The notes: generated by a model from the letters alone, not told the origin. DNA of 64,000 nucleotides from Caulobacter vibrioides (GCF_002858865.1 NZ_PJRR01000004.1:173259-237258), one strand, 5' to 3'; positions 1 through 9,875 are shown, counted from the stretch's first letter. Numbers and translations: made by a program.

Positions 1-2
1 TG

Positions 3-890
<888 letters not shown>

Positions 891-1297
891 GGGCCTTTCA
901 GACAACCCGACCTCCCCGACGAGCCTTGAAGGACGGGCTGAGACTGAAAGCTCGTCCAGCCCGGGCGAAGGGACGTCGCCGTTCGCCACCCTGAACAGCC
1001 GATCTTGATGTTCGCGCCGTCGTGCGCGCTAGGCCCAGCCAGGCGGTGCGCCGCCTGGCGGCGGGCTGCCGATCGCGCCGCCGGACCTTGAGTCGGCCCT
1101 CAAAACCCCCCCGACAAACCGTCCCAAACGACGGATCGCCCTGGCCCGCGCAGGCCGAACGTCGCGCGGCGCGGCGAGGAATGACGCTGCGTCACTTGGC
1201 CTCAGCTGATCGGCGCTCCGCCTTGAAAAGCGCAATAGAGGCCGTGTTTTCGGCCTAAATCAGCCGATTTTGCGGCGTCTTGCCCCGAGTTTCACGC
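891..1297. other. Intergenic stretch with no gene
   Basis: About 400 nt of GC-rich sequence between the reductase stop and the receptor promoter. Short open frames on both strands are Arg/Ala-rich with no ribosome-binding site or recognisable domain, so I see no gene. Base composition drops sharply after about 1260, where the promoter region of the TonB receptor begins. Confidence 0.6.
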
Positions 1298-1313
1298 TTA
1301 ACAAGTGGTTAAC
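1298..1313 (+). promoter_or_regulatory. CtrA-type binding site upstream of TonB receptor
   Basis: TTAACAAGTGGTTAAC matches the full CtrA consensus TTAA-N7-TTAAC without a mismatch, about 88 nt upstream of the receptor start, inside an AT-rich promoter region (about 1260-1390). The family of site is established for Caulobacter; occupancy here is inference. Confidence 0.55.
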
Positions 1314-1400
1314 GGGGCGGCTTAGAATGTTTCATTTACCACTCAATAATCAATTCGGGGCCGAAATACTTGAAATAATATCGCGGAGGAGCCGTTAACT

Positions 1401-3896
1401 ATGAAGATGCTCTACGTATCTGCAGCTATAGTGCCGCTACTATTTGTCGCACCTTCTCACGTTTTGGCCCAAACCGCAGCCACGAAAACGGCGGAGGCCC
1501 CGGGCAAACCGGCGGCGAATGCGCCGGCCAGCCGTGAAGAAGTGTTCTCCACCGGCGTGGCCAAGGGCCGTGATCGCCTGGACAGCGCCACCTCGACCAG
1601 CGCGCTGCGCGAAAGGGACATCGAGGTCTCCGGCGGGCGTTCGCTGGGCGACCTGCTGCGCAACCTGCCGGGCATCCGGACCGAGTCGTCCACCGGCGAC
1701 GGCAGCTCGGCCTACACGATCCGCGGCCTGCCCCTGGCGTCCGGCGGCTCGAAGTACATGCAGCTGCAGGAAGACGGCCTGCCGGTCCTGGAATTCGGCG
1801 ACTTCTTCAACGGCGCCGTCGACATCTATATTCGCGCCGATCTCAATCTGGCTGCGGTCGAATCCATCCGCGGCGGCTCGTCCTCGACCTTTGCGTCGAA
1901 CTCGCCGGCCGGCGTGATCAACCTGATTTCCAAGACCGGGGATGTGAAGGGCGGCACGGTCCTGCTGACCACCGGGCTAGACTACGACACCAACCGCGTG
2001 GACTTCTCCTACGGCGCGCCCATCAACGACAACTGGCGCTTCCACGTCGGCGGCTTCTACCGGGTGGGCGAAGGACCTCGGAAGGTCGGCTTCGACGCCT
2101 TCAAGGGCGGCCAGCTGAAGTTCAATGTCACCCGGCAGTTTGAAAACGGCTACGTCCGACTCTCAGGCAAGTATCTGGACGACCGCTCGCCACACTACCT
2201 GCCCGGCCCGATCCGCATCACCGGTACCAATGACGATCCGGTCTTCAGCAGCTTCAACACCTACGATGTCCGGCACGACTCGATGAACGCCGGCAATCTG
2301 GGCAAGCTCATTACGCTCGACGCCGACAACAAGCCGGTTCAAATGCCGCTGAGCCAAGGCATGAACGCCTTGGTCAAGTCGATCGGCCTGGAGTCGCAGT
2401 TCGAGGTCCAGGGCTGGACGATCACCCAGCGCGGCCGCTACTCGGACATCGAGGGCGGGACGCTCCGCAACCTGGTCGCCAACATCTTTTCCGGCGCCGC
2501 CATGCCCGCCTCGCTGGGCGCCGGCACGGGAACCTTCAGCTACGCCACGGGCCCGAGCGCCGGTCAGGTCATCACCAATCTCGGCGCGCTCAACGGCAAC
2601 GGCCTGGTCGTCGGGAGCTCGCTGAACCGCATCGAGTCGCGCTCGCTGAACAACTTCATCAATGATCTGCGCGCCACGCGGGCCTTTGATGTCGGCAAGG
2701 GTGAGCTGACGGTGACGGGCGGCGTCTACAAGTCGATCCAGGACTACACCAGCGACTGGCTCTACAGTAACCACCTCCAGGATGTGGCGGCCGACGGCAA
2801 TTCGTCGCTGATCAACTACACCAACGCCGCCGGCGTGCCGCAGACCCAGAACGGCTATCTGGGCTTCAACCGGTCCGGCCCCACCGCGTTCTTCCGCCGC
2901 AGCTATGACCTCCGCTACAACATCACCGCGCCCTACGGTTCGCTGAACTATCGTATCGGCAAGATGGCGATCGGGGGCAGCCTGCGCTATGACGGCGGTC
3001 GGGTGCGCGGCGATCTCTACGGCGCGGATTTGGGCGGCGGCCGCATCGGCATCAAGTCGGTCGACTTCAACGGCGACGGCGTCATCTCCGTCGCGGAATC
3101 GAAGACCGCCTTCACGCCCTTCGACAGCCCGGCGCCCGTTCACTACAACTACGGCTATGTCAGCTATTCGGTCGGCGTGAACTACCGCGTCGCCGAGCCG
3201 TTCGCGGTCTTCGCCCGCTACAGCCGCGGGGCGCGGGCCGGGGCCGACAAGCTGCTGTTCTCGACCAAGGTCAGCACCGCCGACGGCCGCCTGCTCAACA
3301 AGTCCGACGGCTATGACATCGTCAAACAGTTCGAAGCCGGGTTCAAATACCGCGCGCCGAACTTCACGGTGAACGTCACCGCCTTCAGCGCCGACACCGA
3401 AGACACCAACGTCCAGGCCGGCGCCATCACCACCGACCGGACCTACAAGGCCTATGGCGTGGAGGCCGAAGGCACCTATCGCCACGGTCCGTTCAGCGTG
3501 CGGGGCGGCGTCACCTATACCGACGCCGAACTCGTCAATGACAAGCTGAACGCCGCGGTCGCCGGCAAGGTCCCGCGCCGCCAGCCCGATTTCATCTACC
3601 AGGCCACGCCCCAGCTTGATCTGGGCCAGGTGACGATCGGCGCCAACATCATCGGCACGACCGAAAGCTGGGTGCAGGACAACAACCTGATGAAGATGCC
3701 CGGCTACACGCTGGTCGGCGCCTTCGCCCAGTATCGCGTGACCGACAAGCTCCAGCTGATGCTGAACGCCGAGAACCTGTTCGACAAGGTCGCGATCATC
3801 GAGATCACCACCCCGTCGGTCCCGGCCAACGGCATCGGTCTTGGCCGCGCCGCCAACGGCCGCACGGTCTCGATGTCGGCCCGCATGCACTTCTGA
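1401..3896 (+). CDS. TonB-dependent outer-membrane receptor
   Basis: Outer-membrane 22-strand barrel receptor for an unknown ligand, energised by TonB-ExbBD. Residues 1-24 form a signal peptide ending HVLA-Q. The plug follows at about 55-180, with the typical run of a Gly-rich YTIRGLPL segment and SPAGVINLISK. The barrel ends in a C-terminal Phe, as BAM substrates do. The length of 831 residues is normal. Start chosen at the ATG preceded by GCGGAGGAG. An EF-hand-like loop, DFNGDGVISVAE, sits at residues 555-566, probably in an external loop. A perfect CtrA-type box lies upstream. No TonB box was identified with confidence. The gene appears monocistronic. Confidence 0.92.
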   Translation: MKMLYVSAAIVPLLFVAPSHVLAQTAATKTAEAPGKPAANAPASREEVFSTGVAKGRDRLDSATSTSALRERDIEVSGGRSLGDLLRNLPGIRTESSTGDGSSAYTIRGLPLASGGSKYMQLQEDGLPVLEFGDFFNGAVDIYIRADLNLAAVESIRGGSSSTFASNSPAGVINLISKTGDVKGGTVLLTTGLDYDTNRVDFSYGAPINDNWRFHVGGFYRVGEGPRKVGFDAFKGGQLKFNVTRQFENGYVRLSGKYLDDRSPHYLPGPIRITGTNDDPVFSSFNTYDVRHDSMNAGNLGKLITLDADNKPVQMPLSQGMNALVKSIGLESQFEVQGWTITQRGRYSDIEGGTLRNLVANIFSGAAMPASLGAGTGTFSYATGPSAGQVITNLGALNGNGLVVGSSLNRIESRSLNNFINDLRATRAFDVGKGELTVTGGVYKSIQDYTSDWLYSNHLQDVAADGNSSLINYTNAAGVPQTQNGYLGFNRSGPTAFFRRSYDLRYNITAPYGSLNYRIGKMAIGGSLRYDGGRVRGDLYGADLGGGRIGIKSVDFNGDGVISVAESKTAFTPFDSPAPVHYNYGYVSYSVGVNYRVAEPFAVFARYSRGARAGADKLLFSTKVSTADGRLLNKSDGYDIVKQFEAGFKYRAPNFTVNVTAFSADTEDTNVQAGAITTDRTYKAYGVEAEGTYRHGPFSVRGGVTYTDAELVNDKLNAAVAGKVPRRQPDFIYQATPQLDLGQVTIGANIIGTTESWVQDNNLMKMPGYTLVGAFAQYRVTDKLQLMLNAENLFDKVAIIEITTPSVPANGIGLGRAANGRTVSMSARMHF

Positions 3897-3910
3897 TCTA
3901 AGTCTGGCGT

Positions 3911-3933
3911 CCGGCGCCCCCCCCCGGCGCCGG
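3911..3933 (+). terminator. Hairpin after TonB receptor
   Basis: Perfect 8-bp inverted repeat CCGGCGCC / GGCGCCGG around a loop of seven C, 14 nt after the receptor stop. There is no T tract, so this is either a weak terminator or a 3'-end stabilising hairpin. Confidence 0.45.
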
Positions 3934-4059
3934 CGACCCTTGCGAGCCCGTCCGGCTTGGAGCGTCCCTCCAGGCTTGGCGGGCTCGATCCGTTAAGAGC
4001 TGAGCGCAGAGCGCGGCGGTGCTTGATCCGCGCCGCCACCTCGGCCCACACTCGCCCCC

Positions 4060-5085
4060 ATGGACGAAAACCCGCTCCGCACTCTGGATTCCTTCGAGCT
4101 CCTGAAGCTGGGCAAGGCGTCGGTGACGGTGGGGAGCCTCACGACGGGGCTGTTGATCGTACTGGTGGCGCTGTTCGCCGCGCGGCTGACCTCGGCGGGG
4201 CTGCGGCGTCTGCGCCAGAGGGCGGGGGGCAACGCCGCCTCGCTCTATGTCGTCGAGAAGGTCGCCGGTTACAGCCTGGTGGTGGTCGGCGTCATGGCGG
4301 GCCTCTCGACCATGGGTCTGGACCTGACCTCGCTGACGGTGTTCGCCGGCGCGCTGGGCGTGGGGGTCGGTCTTGGCCTGCAGGGGGTGATCAAGGACTT
4401 CGCTTCGGGCGTCAGCTTGGTGTTCGAGCGGCTGGTGGCGGTGGGCGACTTTGTCGAGCTGCCGAATGGCGGGCGCGGCGTGGTGCACGAGATCGGCCCG
4501 CGCGCCACGCGCATCCGCACCAATGACAGCACCGACATCATCGTGCCCAACTCGGTGCTGGTGAACGATCAGGTGATCAACTGGACCCTGCGCGGCACCA
4601 ACCGCCGCCTGCGCGTGCCGTTCGTCACCGCCTTCGGGACCGACAAGGAAAAGGTGCGCGAGGCGGTGCTGAAGGCCGCCAAGGCCGCGCCCTTCACCTC
4701 GCCCGACGACGCCACCCGCCGCGCCCAGGTGTGGCTGGTCGGCTATGGCGAGAGCAGCTTGAAGTTCGAGCTGGTGGTCTGGCCCACCGTCGAGGCCGTG
4801 CGGCGTCCGGCGGCGATCTTCGCGGCCTATACCTGGCTGATCGACGATGCGCTGCGCGAGGCGGGCATCGAGATTCCCTATCCGCAGCGCGACATCCGCC
4901 TGCGCGGCCTGTTCGGCGAGGAAGGCGAGGAGGCCATGGCCAGTCTGCGCCTGGAGCCGGCCGCGCGCCGGCGCAAGGCGTCGAAGGCCGCCCGGATCGG
5001 CTCCAGCAACGACGCCGCCGCCGACCTGGAACGCGAGGATCCCGAGGAAGCGCCGAAGGTCCCGCCGCCGCCTGAACGACGATAA
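4060..5085 (+). CDS. MscS-family mechanosensitive channel
   Basis: Small-conductance mechanosensitive channel of the inner membrane, which releases osmolytes on hypo-osmotic shock. Three transmembrane helices are visible at about 24-45, 66-88 and 94-118. The third is the Gly/Ala-rich pore helix and runs into the MscS signature GLGLQGVIKDFASG. The beta domain follows (VGDFVELPNGGRG, then RTNDSTDIIVPNS) and then the alpha/beta cytoplasmic cage. 341 residues is close to the E. coli MscS size plus a charged C-terminal tail (about 295-341) with no recognisable domain. It is followed 87 nt later by the CoA-ester lyase, which seems unrelated. Confidence 0.92.
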   Translation: MDENPLRTLDSFELLKLGKASVTVGSLTTGLLIVLVALFAARLTSAGLRRLRQRAGGNAASLYVVEKVAGYSLVVVGVMAGLSTMGLDLTSLTVFAGALGVGVGLGLQGVIKDFASGVSLVFERLVAVGDFVELPNGGRGVVHEIGPRATRIRTNDSTDIIVPNSVLVNDQVINWTLRGTNRRLRVPFVTAFGTDKEKVREAVLKAAKAAPFTSPDDATRRAQVWLVGYGESSLKFELVVWPTVEAVRRPAAIFAAYTWLIDDALREAGIEIPYPQRDIRLRGLFGEEGEEAMASLRLEPAARRRKASKAARIGSSNDAAADLEREDPEEAPKVPPPPERR

Positions 5086-5172
5086 GCTTGACGCGCTTTT
5101 TGCGTCGCCGCATGGTTCTCGCAATTGCGAAATGATCCCCTCGTGAAGGGGACGAAGCGGGGAGTGACCGGC

Positions 5173-6222
5173 ATGAAGACGCCGCGCGGCTTTTTCAAAC
5201 CCTTGGCCATCGGCGCGCCGACGCCCTATCGCGAGCTGCCCGCCCGCGTGGAGCGGATGATCCACTTCGTGCCGCCGCACCTGGAAAAGGTGCGCGCCAA
5301 GCTGCCCGAGATCGCCCCCACCGTCGACGTCATCCTGGCCAATCTGGAAGACGCCATCCCCGCCGACGCCAAGGGCGCGGCCCTGGCGGGCCTGGTGGCC
5401 ATGTCGCGCGAGGTGGATTTCAAGGCCCTGGGCGTCGGCTTCTGGACGCGGATCAACTGCCTCAACTCGCCCTGGCACCTGGATGAGATCGCCACCATCG
5501 TCGAGAAGGCCGGCGACAAGATCGACGTGATCATGGTGCCCAAGGTCGAGGGGCCGTGGGACATCTTCTACATGGACCAGCTCTTGGCCTCGCTGGAGGC
5601 CAAGCACGGCGTCACCCGGCCGATCCTGCTGCACGCCATCCTCGAAACGGCCGAGGGCGTGATGAACGTCGAGGCCATCGCCGCGGCCAGCCCGCGCATG
5701 CAGGGGATCAGCCTGGGGCCGGCGGACCTGGCCGCCAGCCGCGCCATGAAGACGACCCGCGTGGGCGGGGGACATCCGGGCTATCGGGTGATCGAAGATC
5801 CGCATGCGGACGGTTCTGCGAGGGTCAGCGTTCAGCAGGACCTCTGGCACTACACCTTCGCCAAGATGGTCGACGCCTGCGCGGCCCACGGCATCAAGCC
5901 GTTCTACGGCCCGTTCGGGGCCATCGACGATCCGGTCGCCTGCGAGCAGCAGTTCCGCAACGCCTTCCTGATGGGCTGCGCCGGCGCCTGGAGCCTGCAC
6001 CCCAGCCAGATCGAGATCGCCAAGCGCGTGTTCAGCCCGGACCCCGCCGAGGTCGCCTTCGCCCGGAAGATCCTGGAGGCCATGCCGGATGGCACGGGCG
6101 TGGCCATGATCGACGGCAAGATGCAGGACGACGCGACCTGGAAACAGGCCAAGGTGATGGTCGATTGCGCGCGGCAGATCGCGGGCAAGGACGCGGAGTA
6201 TGCGGCGCTTTATGGGTTTTAA
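5173..6222 (+). CDS. HpcH/HpaI-family CoA-ester lyase (malyl-CoA lyase-like)
   Basis: Member of the HpcH/HpaI aldolase / CitE superfamily (TIM barrel, Mg-dependent), 349 residues. It resembles L-malyl-CoA / beta-methylmalyl-CoA lyases, cleaving or making a C-C bond next to a CoA thioester. Visible blocks: [13 protein letters not shown] (metal-binding loop), [35 protein letters not shown] and [11 protein letters not shown]. The start is the ATG at 5173, which has GGGGAG 8 nt upstream; an in-frame ATG at 5125 has no such site. The exact acyl-CoA substrate cannot be set from sequence. A palindromic repeat separates its 3' end from the convergent OsmC gene. Confidence 0.85.
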   Translation: MKTPRGFFKPLAIGAPTPYRELPARVERMIHFVPPHLEKVRAKLPEIAPTVDVILANLEDAIPADAKGAALAGLVAMSREVDFKALGVGFWTRINCLNSPWHLDEIATIVEKAGDKIDVIMVPKVEGPWDIFYMDQLLASLEAKHGVTRPILLHAILETAEGVMNVEAIAAASPRMQGISLGPADLAASRAMKTTRVGGGHPGYRVIEDPHADGSARVSVQQDLWHYTFAKMVDACAAHGIKPFYGPFGAIDDPVACEQQFRNAFLMGCAGAWSLHPSQIEIAKRVFSPDPAEVAFARKILEAMPDGTGVAMIDGKMQDDATWKQAKVMVDCARQIAGKDAEYAALYGF

Positions 6223-6233
6223 GCGCTGAACGA

Positions 6234-6413
6234 CTCTCCTCCCCCTCTGGGGGAGGGGGACCGCCGAACGGCGGTGGAGGGGCCGGCCGAGCCGGCTACC
6301 TCCCTGTCAGATCAGGATGCGGTTCGCCTGCAGGCCACAGGATGTAGCCTTGCCGCCCGCAGGCCCCTCCACCCGCGTTCGCGGGTCCCCCTCCCCCGAT
6401 GGGGGAGGAGAGG
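6234..6413. repeat. Intergenic palindromic repeat (CCTCCCCC family)
   Basis: About 180 nt built of inverted CTCCTCCCCC / GGGGGAGGAG arms with GAACGGCGGTGGAGGGG-type inner segments, lying between two convergent genes. The same family recurs at 17.8, 21.1, 21.8, 39.4, 41.2, 44.0 and 46.5 kb. Confidence 0.7.
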
Positions 6414-6423
6414 GCGTCTTCGA

Positions 6424-6846
6424 CTAGTTCCCCGCCACCGTCGTCACCACCTTGGCCCCCGCCGTCAGCAGCTTGTGGATCGGGCATTTCTCGGCGATCT
6501 GGAACAGGCGCTCGCGCTGTTCGTCGGTGAGGTCGCCCTCCAGGGTGATGATCCGCTCGAAGCGCTCGTGGGGCGTCGTCTCCTTGTCGAACGACGAGAA
6601 CACCTCGACGTGCAGGCCGCTGATGTCCCAGCCCTTCTGGTTGGCGTAGAGGCGTAGGGTCATGGTGGTGCAGGCCGCCAGGCCCGCCGCGACCAGCTCA
6701 TGCGGATCGGGACCCAAATCGAGCCCGCCCTGCGCCGCCGACAGGTCCGCGACGATCGTCGCCGGACCCGCCGTCACGAAGGTCTGCAAGCCGCCATGGC
6801 CGCTGTCGGTGGCGGTGGCGAACGGGCGGGTGGGGGTGTCGGTCAT
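6424..6846 (-). CDS. OsmC/Ohr-family protein
   Basis: Small cytoplasmic OsmC-fold protein, 140 residues, a family that includes thiol-dependent peroxide reductases. The two family cysteines are present: the first in AAGLAACTTMTLRLYA and the second in IAEKCPIHKLL. The PDPHELVAAGL run is typical of the family. Start set at 6846, where AAGGA stands 7 nt before the ATG; an upstream in-frame ATG at 6900 would overlap the P450 gene and has no better signal. It lies just downstream of the P450 on the same strand, so co-transcription is possible, but nothing ties it functionally to that gene. Confidence 0.85.
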   Translation of the reverse strand: MTDTPTRPFATATDSGHGGLQTFVTAGPATIVADLSAAQGGLDLGPDPHELVAAGLAACTTMTLRLYANQKGWDISGLHVEVFSSFDKETTPHERFERIITLEGDLTDEQRERLFQIAEKCPIHKLLTAGAKVVTTVAGN

Positions 6847-6896
6847 CGGCGGATCCTTGAATGGAGCGCTGAAGCTGGCGCTTCGGCCCCCGCCGT

Positions 6897-8315
6897 TCAA
6901 GGCCGCGCTTGTGTGACCGGCGTCAGGGTGAAGTCTGGCGCGTGGTCGGGACCCAGGGTGATCGAGGCGATGGGGATCACGGGCCGGTCGCCGACGAGGC
7001 CGATCTCGAACCGCTCCAGCAGACTGGCCAGCACGATCTGCGCCTCGGCCAGGGCGAAGCTGGCTCCGATACAGACGCGCGGTCCGGCCCCGAACGGCAG
7101 GAAGGCTTCGATCCCCCAGGGATGGGGCTGGTCGATGAAGCGGTCAGGAACGAAGGCGGTGGGCGCGTCCCACAGCTTGCGATGGCGGTGGATCAGCCAG
7201 GGGCTGATGGTGATCATGCAGCCCGCCGCCACGGCGTGGCCGGCGATCTCGTCCTGCGCCAGGGCCTGGCGGCCGACCAGGGGCGCCGAGGGGTAGAGCC
7301 GCAGCGTCTCGAACAGCACCGACCGCATCAAGGGCCAGGCCTTCAGGTCGTCGAGCGTGCGGATGTCGGCGGCCGGGGTGATCCGGGCCTCGGTGCGAAC
7401 CTTGGCCTGCACGTCCGGCGCCTGCGCCAACAGATAGGCGGCCCAGAACAGGAGCCTGGAGGTCGTCTCGAAACCGGCTCCCAGCATCGAGCCGCACTGA
7501 TCGCGGACTTCCTTGTCGGGAAGGGGGGCGCCGTCCTCGTCGCGGAGCGATAGGAGCCGATCCAGCAGATCGCGCGGCGGATCATGCGGGTGGCTTCGAC
7601 GCTCGGCGATCAGCCGCTCGACGATCGCGAACCATTGCCGGCCTTGTCGGCGTCGCGATCCGTCCAACCAGGTCATGTCATCGGCGCCCCGGCTGATGAA
7701 GTCGGTCAGGTTGAAGTGGGCAGGGCCTTCCATATAGCGGCGGGCGATCTCGGCGAGGTGCGCGCCTTCGCCGTCAGCGCGGCGCGAGAAAAGCGCCCGC
7801 AGCACCGCGTCCAGCGTGGCATGATGGAAGGCTTGCGACAGGTCGGCGCGGTCCCGGCCGGCGAGGCTGTCGGCCAGCGCGTCGCCGGCGCCGATGAAAT
7901 GCGGCAGCAGATCGTTGATCGCCGCCGGGCTGAACGCGGGCGCCAGGCTCTTGCGTTGCCGCTTCCAGGTGTCGCCCTCGACCAGTAGCACGCCCTCGCC
8001 GACGAGAGGCTTCAGGGTGCGACCAGCCTTCACGGGCCGGATGTAGTTGGGCGAGGTCAGGATGCGGCGGGCGGCGGCGGGATCGCTCACCACCAGGCCC
8101 GGCTGGCCCAGGAACACATACGGCGTGAAGAGGTTGTCGAAGTCCTCCTCGCACCAGGCGCCGACCATGTTGCGGCTCATCTCCCAGGCGATGCGCAACT
8201 CGCCAAACAGAGCATAGCCGAGCGGGTGGGGATGAACCTTGGGCGCGGGCGGGATCAGGGAATTCGACGCGGAGACGGCGTCGCGTGTTTGGGCGGCGAG
8301 GACGTCAGCGTCCAT
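6897..8315 (-). CDS. Cytochrome P450
   Basis: Heme-thiolate monooxygenase, 472 residues, soluble (no membrane anchor). The heme loop FGAGPRVCIGA gives Cys415 as the thiolate ligand. The K-helix ExxR is in FETLRLYPSAP, and the I-helix oxygen-activation motif reads AGFETTSR (A/G-G-x-E-T-T rather than D-T). The N-terminus is rich in Pro (PPAPKVHPHP). No ferredoxin or reductase gene is adjacent, so redox partners must come from elsewhere. The substrate is unknown. OsmC follows on the same strand within about 50 nt. Confidence 0.93.
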   Translation of the reverse strand: MDADVLAAQTRDAVSASNSLIPPAPKVHPHPLGYALFGELRIAWEMSRNMVGAWCEEDFDNLFTPYVFLGQPGLVVSDPAAARRILTSPNYIRPVKAGRTLKPLVGEGVLLVEGDTWKRQRKSLAPAFSPAAINDLLPHFIGAGDALADSLAGRDRADLSQAFHHATLDAVLRALFSRRADGEGAHLAEIARRYMEGPAHFNLTDFISRGADDMTWLDGSRRRQGRQWFAIVERLIAERRSHPHDPPRDLLDRLLSLRDEDGAPLPDKEVRDQCGSMLGAGFETTSRLLFWAAYLLAQAPDVQAKVRTEARITPAADIRTLDDLKAWPLMRSVLFETLRLYPSAPLVGRQALAQDEIAGHAVAAGCMITISPWLIHRHRKLWDAPTAFVPDRFIDQPHPWGIEAFLPFGAGPRVCIGASFALAEAQIVLASLLERFEIGLVGDRPVIPIASITLGPDHAPDFTLTPVTQARP

Positions 8316-8415
8316 GGTGCGGCCTTCCGGATTTCAGGAGTCCCCAGTGGGCTCCATCCGGAACGGCACCCTAGGCGGGTTCAGGTTGCGATGCAATAAT
8401 TCATCGCGCGCTGAA

Positions 8416-8616
8416 TTACGCTGCGGCGACCTGTTGCGCGAAGACGTCGAACACCCGCTGGGCGCCGCGCCAGACCTCTACGAAGTCGCAGCGGTGGTGC
8501 ATGTCCAGAAGCTCGGAGGCCCGCAGACGCGCGGCGGCGTCGTCGGCGCACGGGGTCACGTCGAAGCGAGGAACCGAACCGTCGGACTCGACACAGAAGA
8601 AGGTGAACACCTGCAT
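8416..8616 (-). CDS. Small hypothetical protein (66 aa)
   Basis: A 66-residue acidic protein beginning MQVFTFFCVESDGS. The residues look protein-like (DDAAARLRASELLDMHHRCDFVEVWRG) and read like a nucleotide-independent sensor or modulator fold, but I do not recognise the family. The ribosome-binding site is weak (GGA 11 nt upstream). A longer frame in another phase covers the same bases but is Arg-rich and looks like a shadow. It sits alone between the P450 and the accA leader region. Confidence 0.55.
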   Translation of the reverse strand: MQVFTFFCVESDGSVPRFDVTPCADDAAARLRASELLDMHHRCDFVEVWRGAQRVFDVFAQQVAAA

Positions 8617-8714
8617 GGGAACTGTCCGCTCTCACCAGGCGGGGCCGCGCACGTTCGATGGCGGGGGCCGCAGGGCGCAGGTCGGCTTCCGCAACCTGCT
8701 ACAGAACAACATAG

Positions 8715-8763
8715 GACTCTATGTCGCGATTCACCAGACTCAGAGAGTCTCGAATCGAGACTC
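8715..8763. promoter_or_regulatory. Cluster of six CcrM (GANTC) sites with overlapping inverted repeats
   Basis: GANTC occurs at 8715, 8728, 8737, 8745, 8752 and 8759, six times in 49 nt, with two more at 8820 and 8889, the last only 2 nt before the accA ATG. The segment contains the perfect 19-nt palindrome GAGTCTCGAATCGAGACTC (8745-8763) and an overlapping GACTC-AGA-GAGTC dyad (8737-8749). Chance expectation for GANTC is about one per 256 nt or rarer. Confidence 0.6.
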
Positions 8764-8779
8764 ACCTGGGGATCAACCC

Positions 8780-8788
8780 TGTGGATAA
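8780..8788 (-). promoter_or_regulatory. Consensus DnaA box upstream of accA
   Basis: TGTGGATAA on the plus strand is TTATCCACA on the minus strand, the consensus DnaA box, about 107 nt before the accA start and 17 nt after the GANTC cluster. Only one box is seen, so this is not an origin; a transcriptional role is inference. Confidence 0.5.
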
Positions 8789-8894
8789 AACGAGGCGACA
8801 TCGGGGCGGTTCCGCGTCGGAATCTCGCCTCTTTCCCTTCGGGGATTTGGCCACTAGGTTCGCACCCCTTCATCAACGGCGACGATAAGAGTCC

Positions 8895-9857
8895 ATGGCC
8901 GCCCACTATCTCGATTTCGAACGCCCCATCGCCGACCTGGAAAGCAAGATCGAAGAGCTGAGCCGGCTCTCCGAAACCGCTGGTCCCGGCGCGTTCGACA
9001 CCGAGATCCAGGCCCTCCGCGACCGCGCTCAAGAGCTGCGCAAGGAGGCCTACGCCAATCTGGACGCCTGGCAGAAGACCATGGTCGCCCGCCATCCGCA
9101 GCGGCCGCACCTGCGCGACTATGTGGCCGGCCTGATCGACGAGTTCGTCGAGCTGCGCGGCGACCGCAAGTTCGCCGACGACCAGGCCATCGTCGGCGGC
9201 CTTGGCCGGTTCCGCGGCCAGCCGGTCGTGGTCATGGGCCACGAGAAGGGCCACGACACCACCACGCGCCTGAAGCACAATTTCGGCATGGCTCGCCCCG
9301 AGGGCTACCGCAAGGCCGTGCGCCTGATGGACATGGCCGAGCGCTTCAACCTGCCGGTCATCACCTTTGTCGACACGGCCGGCGCCTATCCGGGCCTGGG
9401 CGCTGAAGAGCGCGGCCAGGCCGAGGCCATCGCCCGTTCGACCGAGCGCTGCCTGACCCTGGGCGTGCCGATGGTCGCCACCATCGTCGGCGAGGGCGGC
9501 AGCGGCGGCGCGATCGCCCTGGCCGGCGCCAACCGCGTGCTGATCCTGGAGCACTCGATCTATTCGGTGATCTCGCCGGAAGGCGCGGCCTCGATCCTGT
9601 GGCGCGACGGCGCCCGGGCCAAGGACGCGGCCACCCAGATGCGCATCACCGCCCAGGATCTGATCAAGCTGGGCATCGTCGATCGCATCGTCGAAGAGCC
9701 CGCCGGCGGGGCCCACTCCGACACCGAAGCGGCGATCCAGGCGGTGGGCGACGCGGTCGAGGACGAGCTGAAGGCCATGGCCGCTATGAGCCCGGCTGAG
9801 CTGAAGAAGCAGCGCTCGGACCGCTTCTACGCCATCGGCCGCGCAGGCCTGCAATAG
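8895..9857 (+). CDS. accA: Acetyl-CoA carboxylase carboxyltransferase subunit alpha
   Basis: Alpha subunit of the carboxyltransferase of acetyl-CoA carboxylase, which with AccD moves the carboxyl group from biotin (AccB) to acetyl-CoA to give malonyl-CoA in the cytoplasm, the first step of fatty-acid synthesis. The 320 residues equal the E. coli length. The N-terminal helical domain begins YLDFERPIADLESKIEEL. The crotonase-like core shows DDQAIVGGLGRFRG, GAYPGLGAEERGQ and VGEGGSGGAIALAGA. accD and the biotin subunits are not in the window. The upstream region carries a remarkable GANTC cluster and a DnaA box, suggesting cell-cycle timing of expression. Confidence 0.97.
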   Translation: MAAHYLDFERPIADLESKIEELSRLSETAGPGAFDTEIQALRDRAQELRKEAYANLDAWQKTMVARHPQRPHLRDYVAGLIDEFVELRGDRKFADDQAIVGGLGRFRGQPVVVMGHEKGHDTTTRLKHNFGMARPEGYRKAVRLMDMAERFNLPVITFVDTAGAYPGLGAEERGQAEAIARSTERCLTLGVPMVATIVGEGGSGGAIALAGANRVLILEHSIYSVISPEGAASILWRDGARAKDAATQMRITAQDLIKLGIVDRIVEEPAGGAHSDTEAAIQAVGDAVEDELKAMAAMSPAELKKQRSDRFYAIGRAGLQ

Positions 9858-9875
9858 TCGGACAAGGACCAACCC

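Noticed and set aside
1022..1258. A 78-codon frame before the TonB receptor
   Set aside because: Arg/Ser/Pro-rich, no ribosome-binding site, no similarity; intergenic.
3898..6000. A 700-codon minus-strand frame over MscS and CoA-ester lyase
   Set aside because: Antisense to two recognised genes and with no domain signal or start site.
8381..8635. Alternative 84-codon frame overlapping the small hypothetical gene
   Set aside because: Arg/Leu-rich and unstructured; the other phase gives a more protein-like sequence.
8780..8788. Replication origin suggested by the DnaA box
   Set aside because: A single box without AT-rich unwinding region or multiple sites cannot be an origin; a promoter role is more likely.
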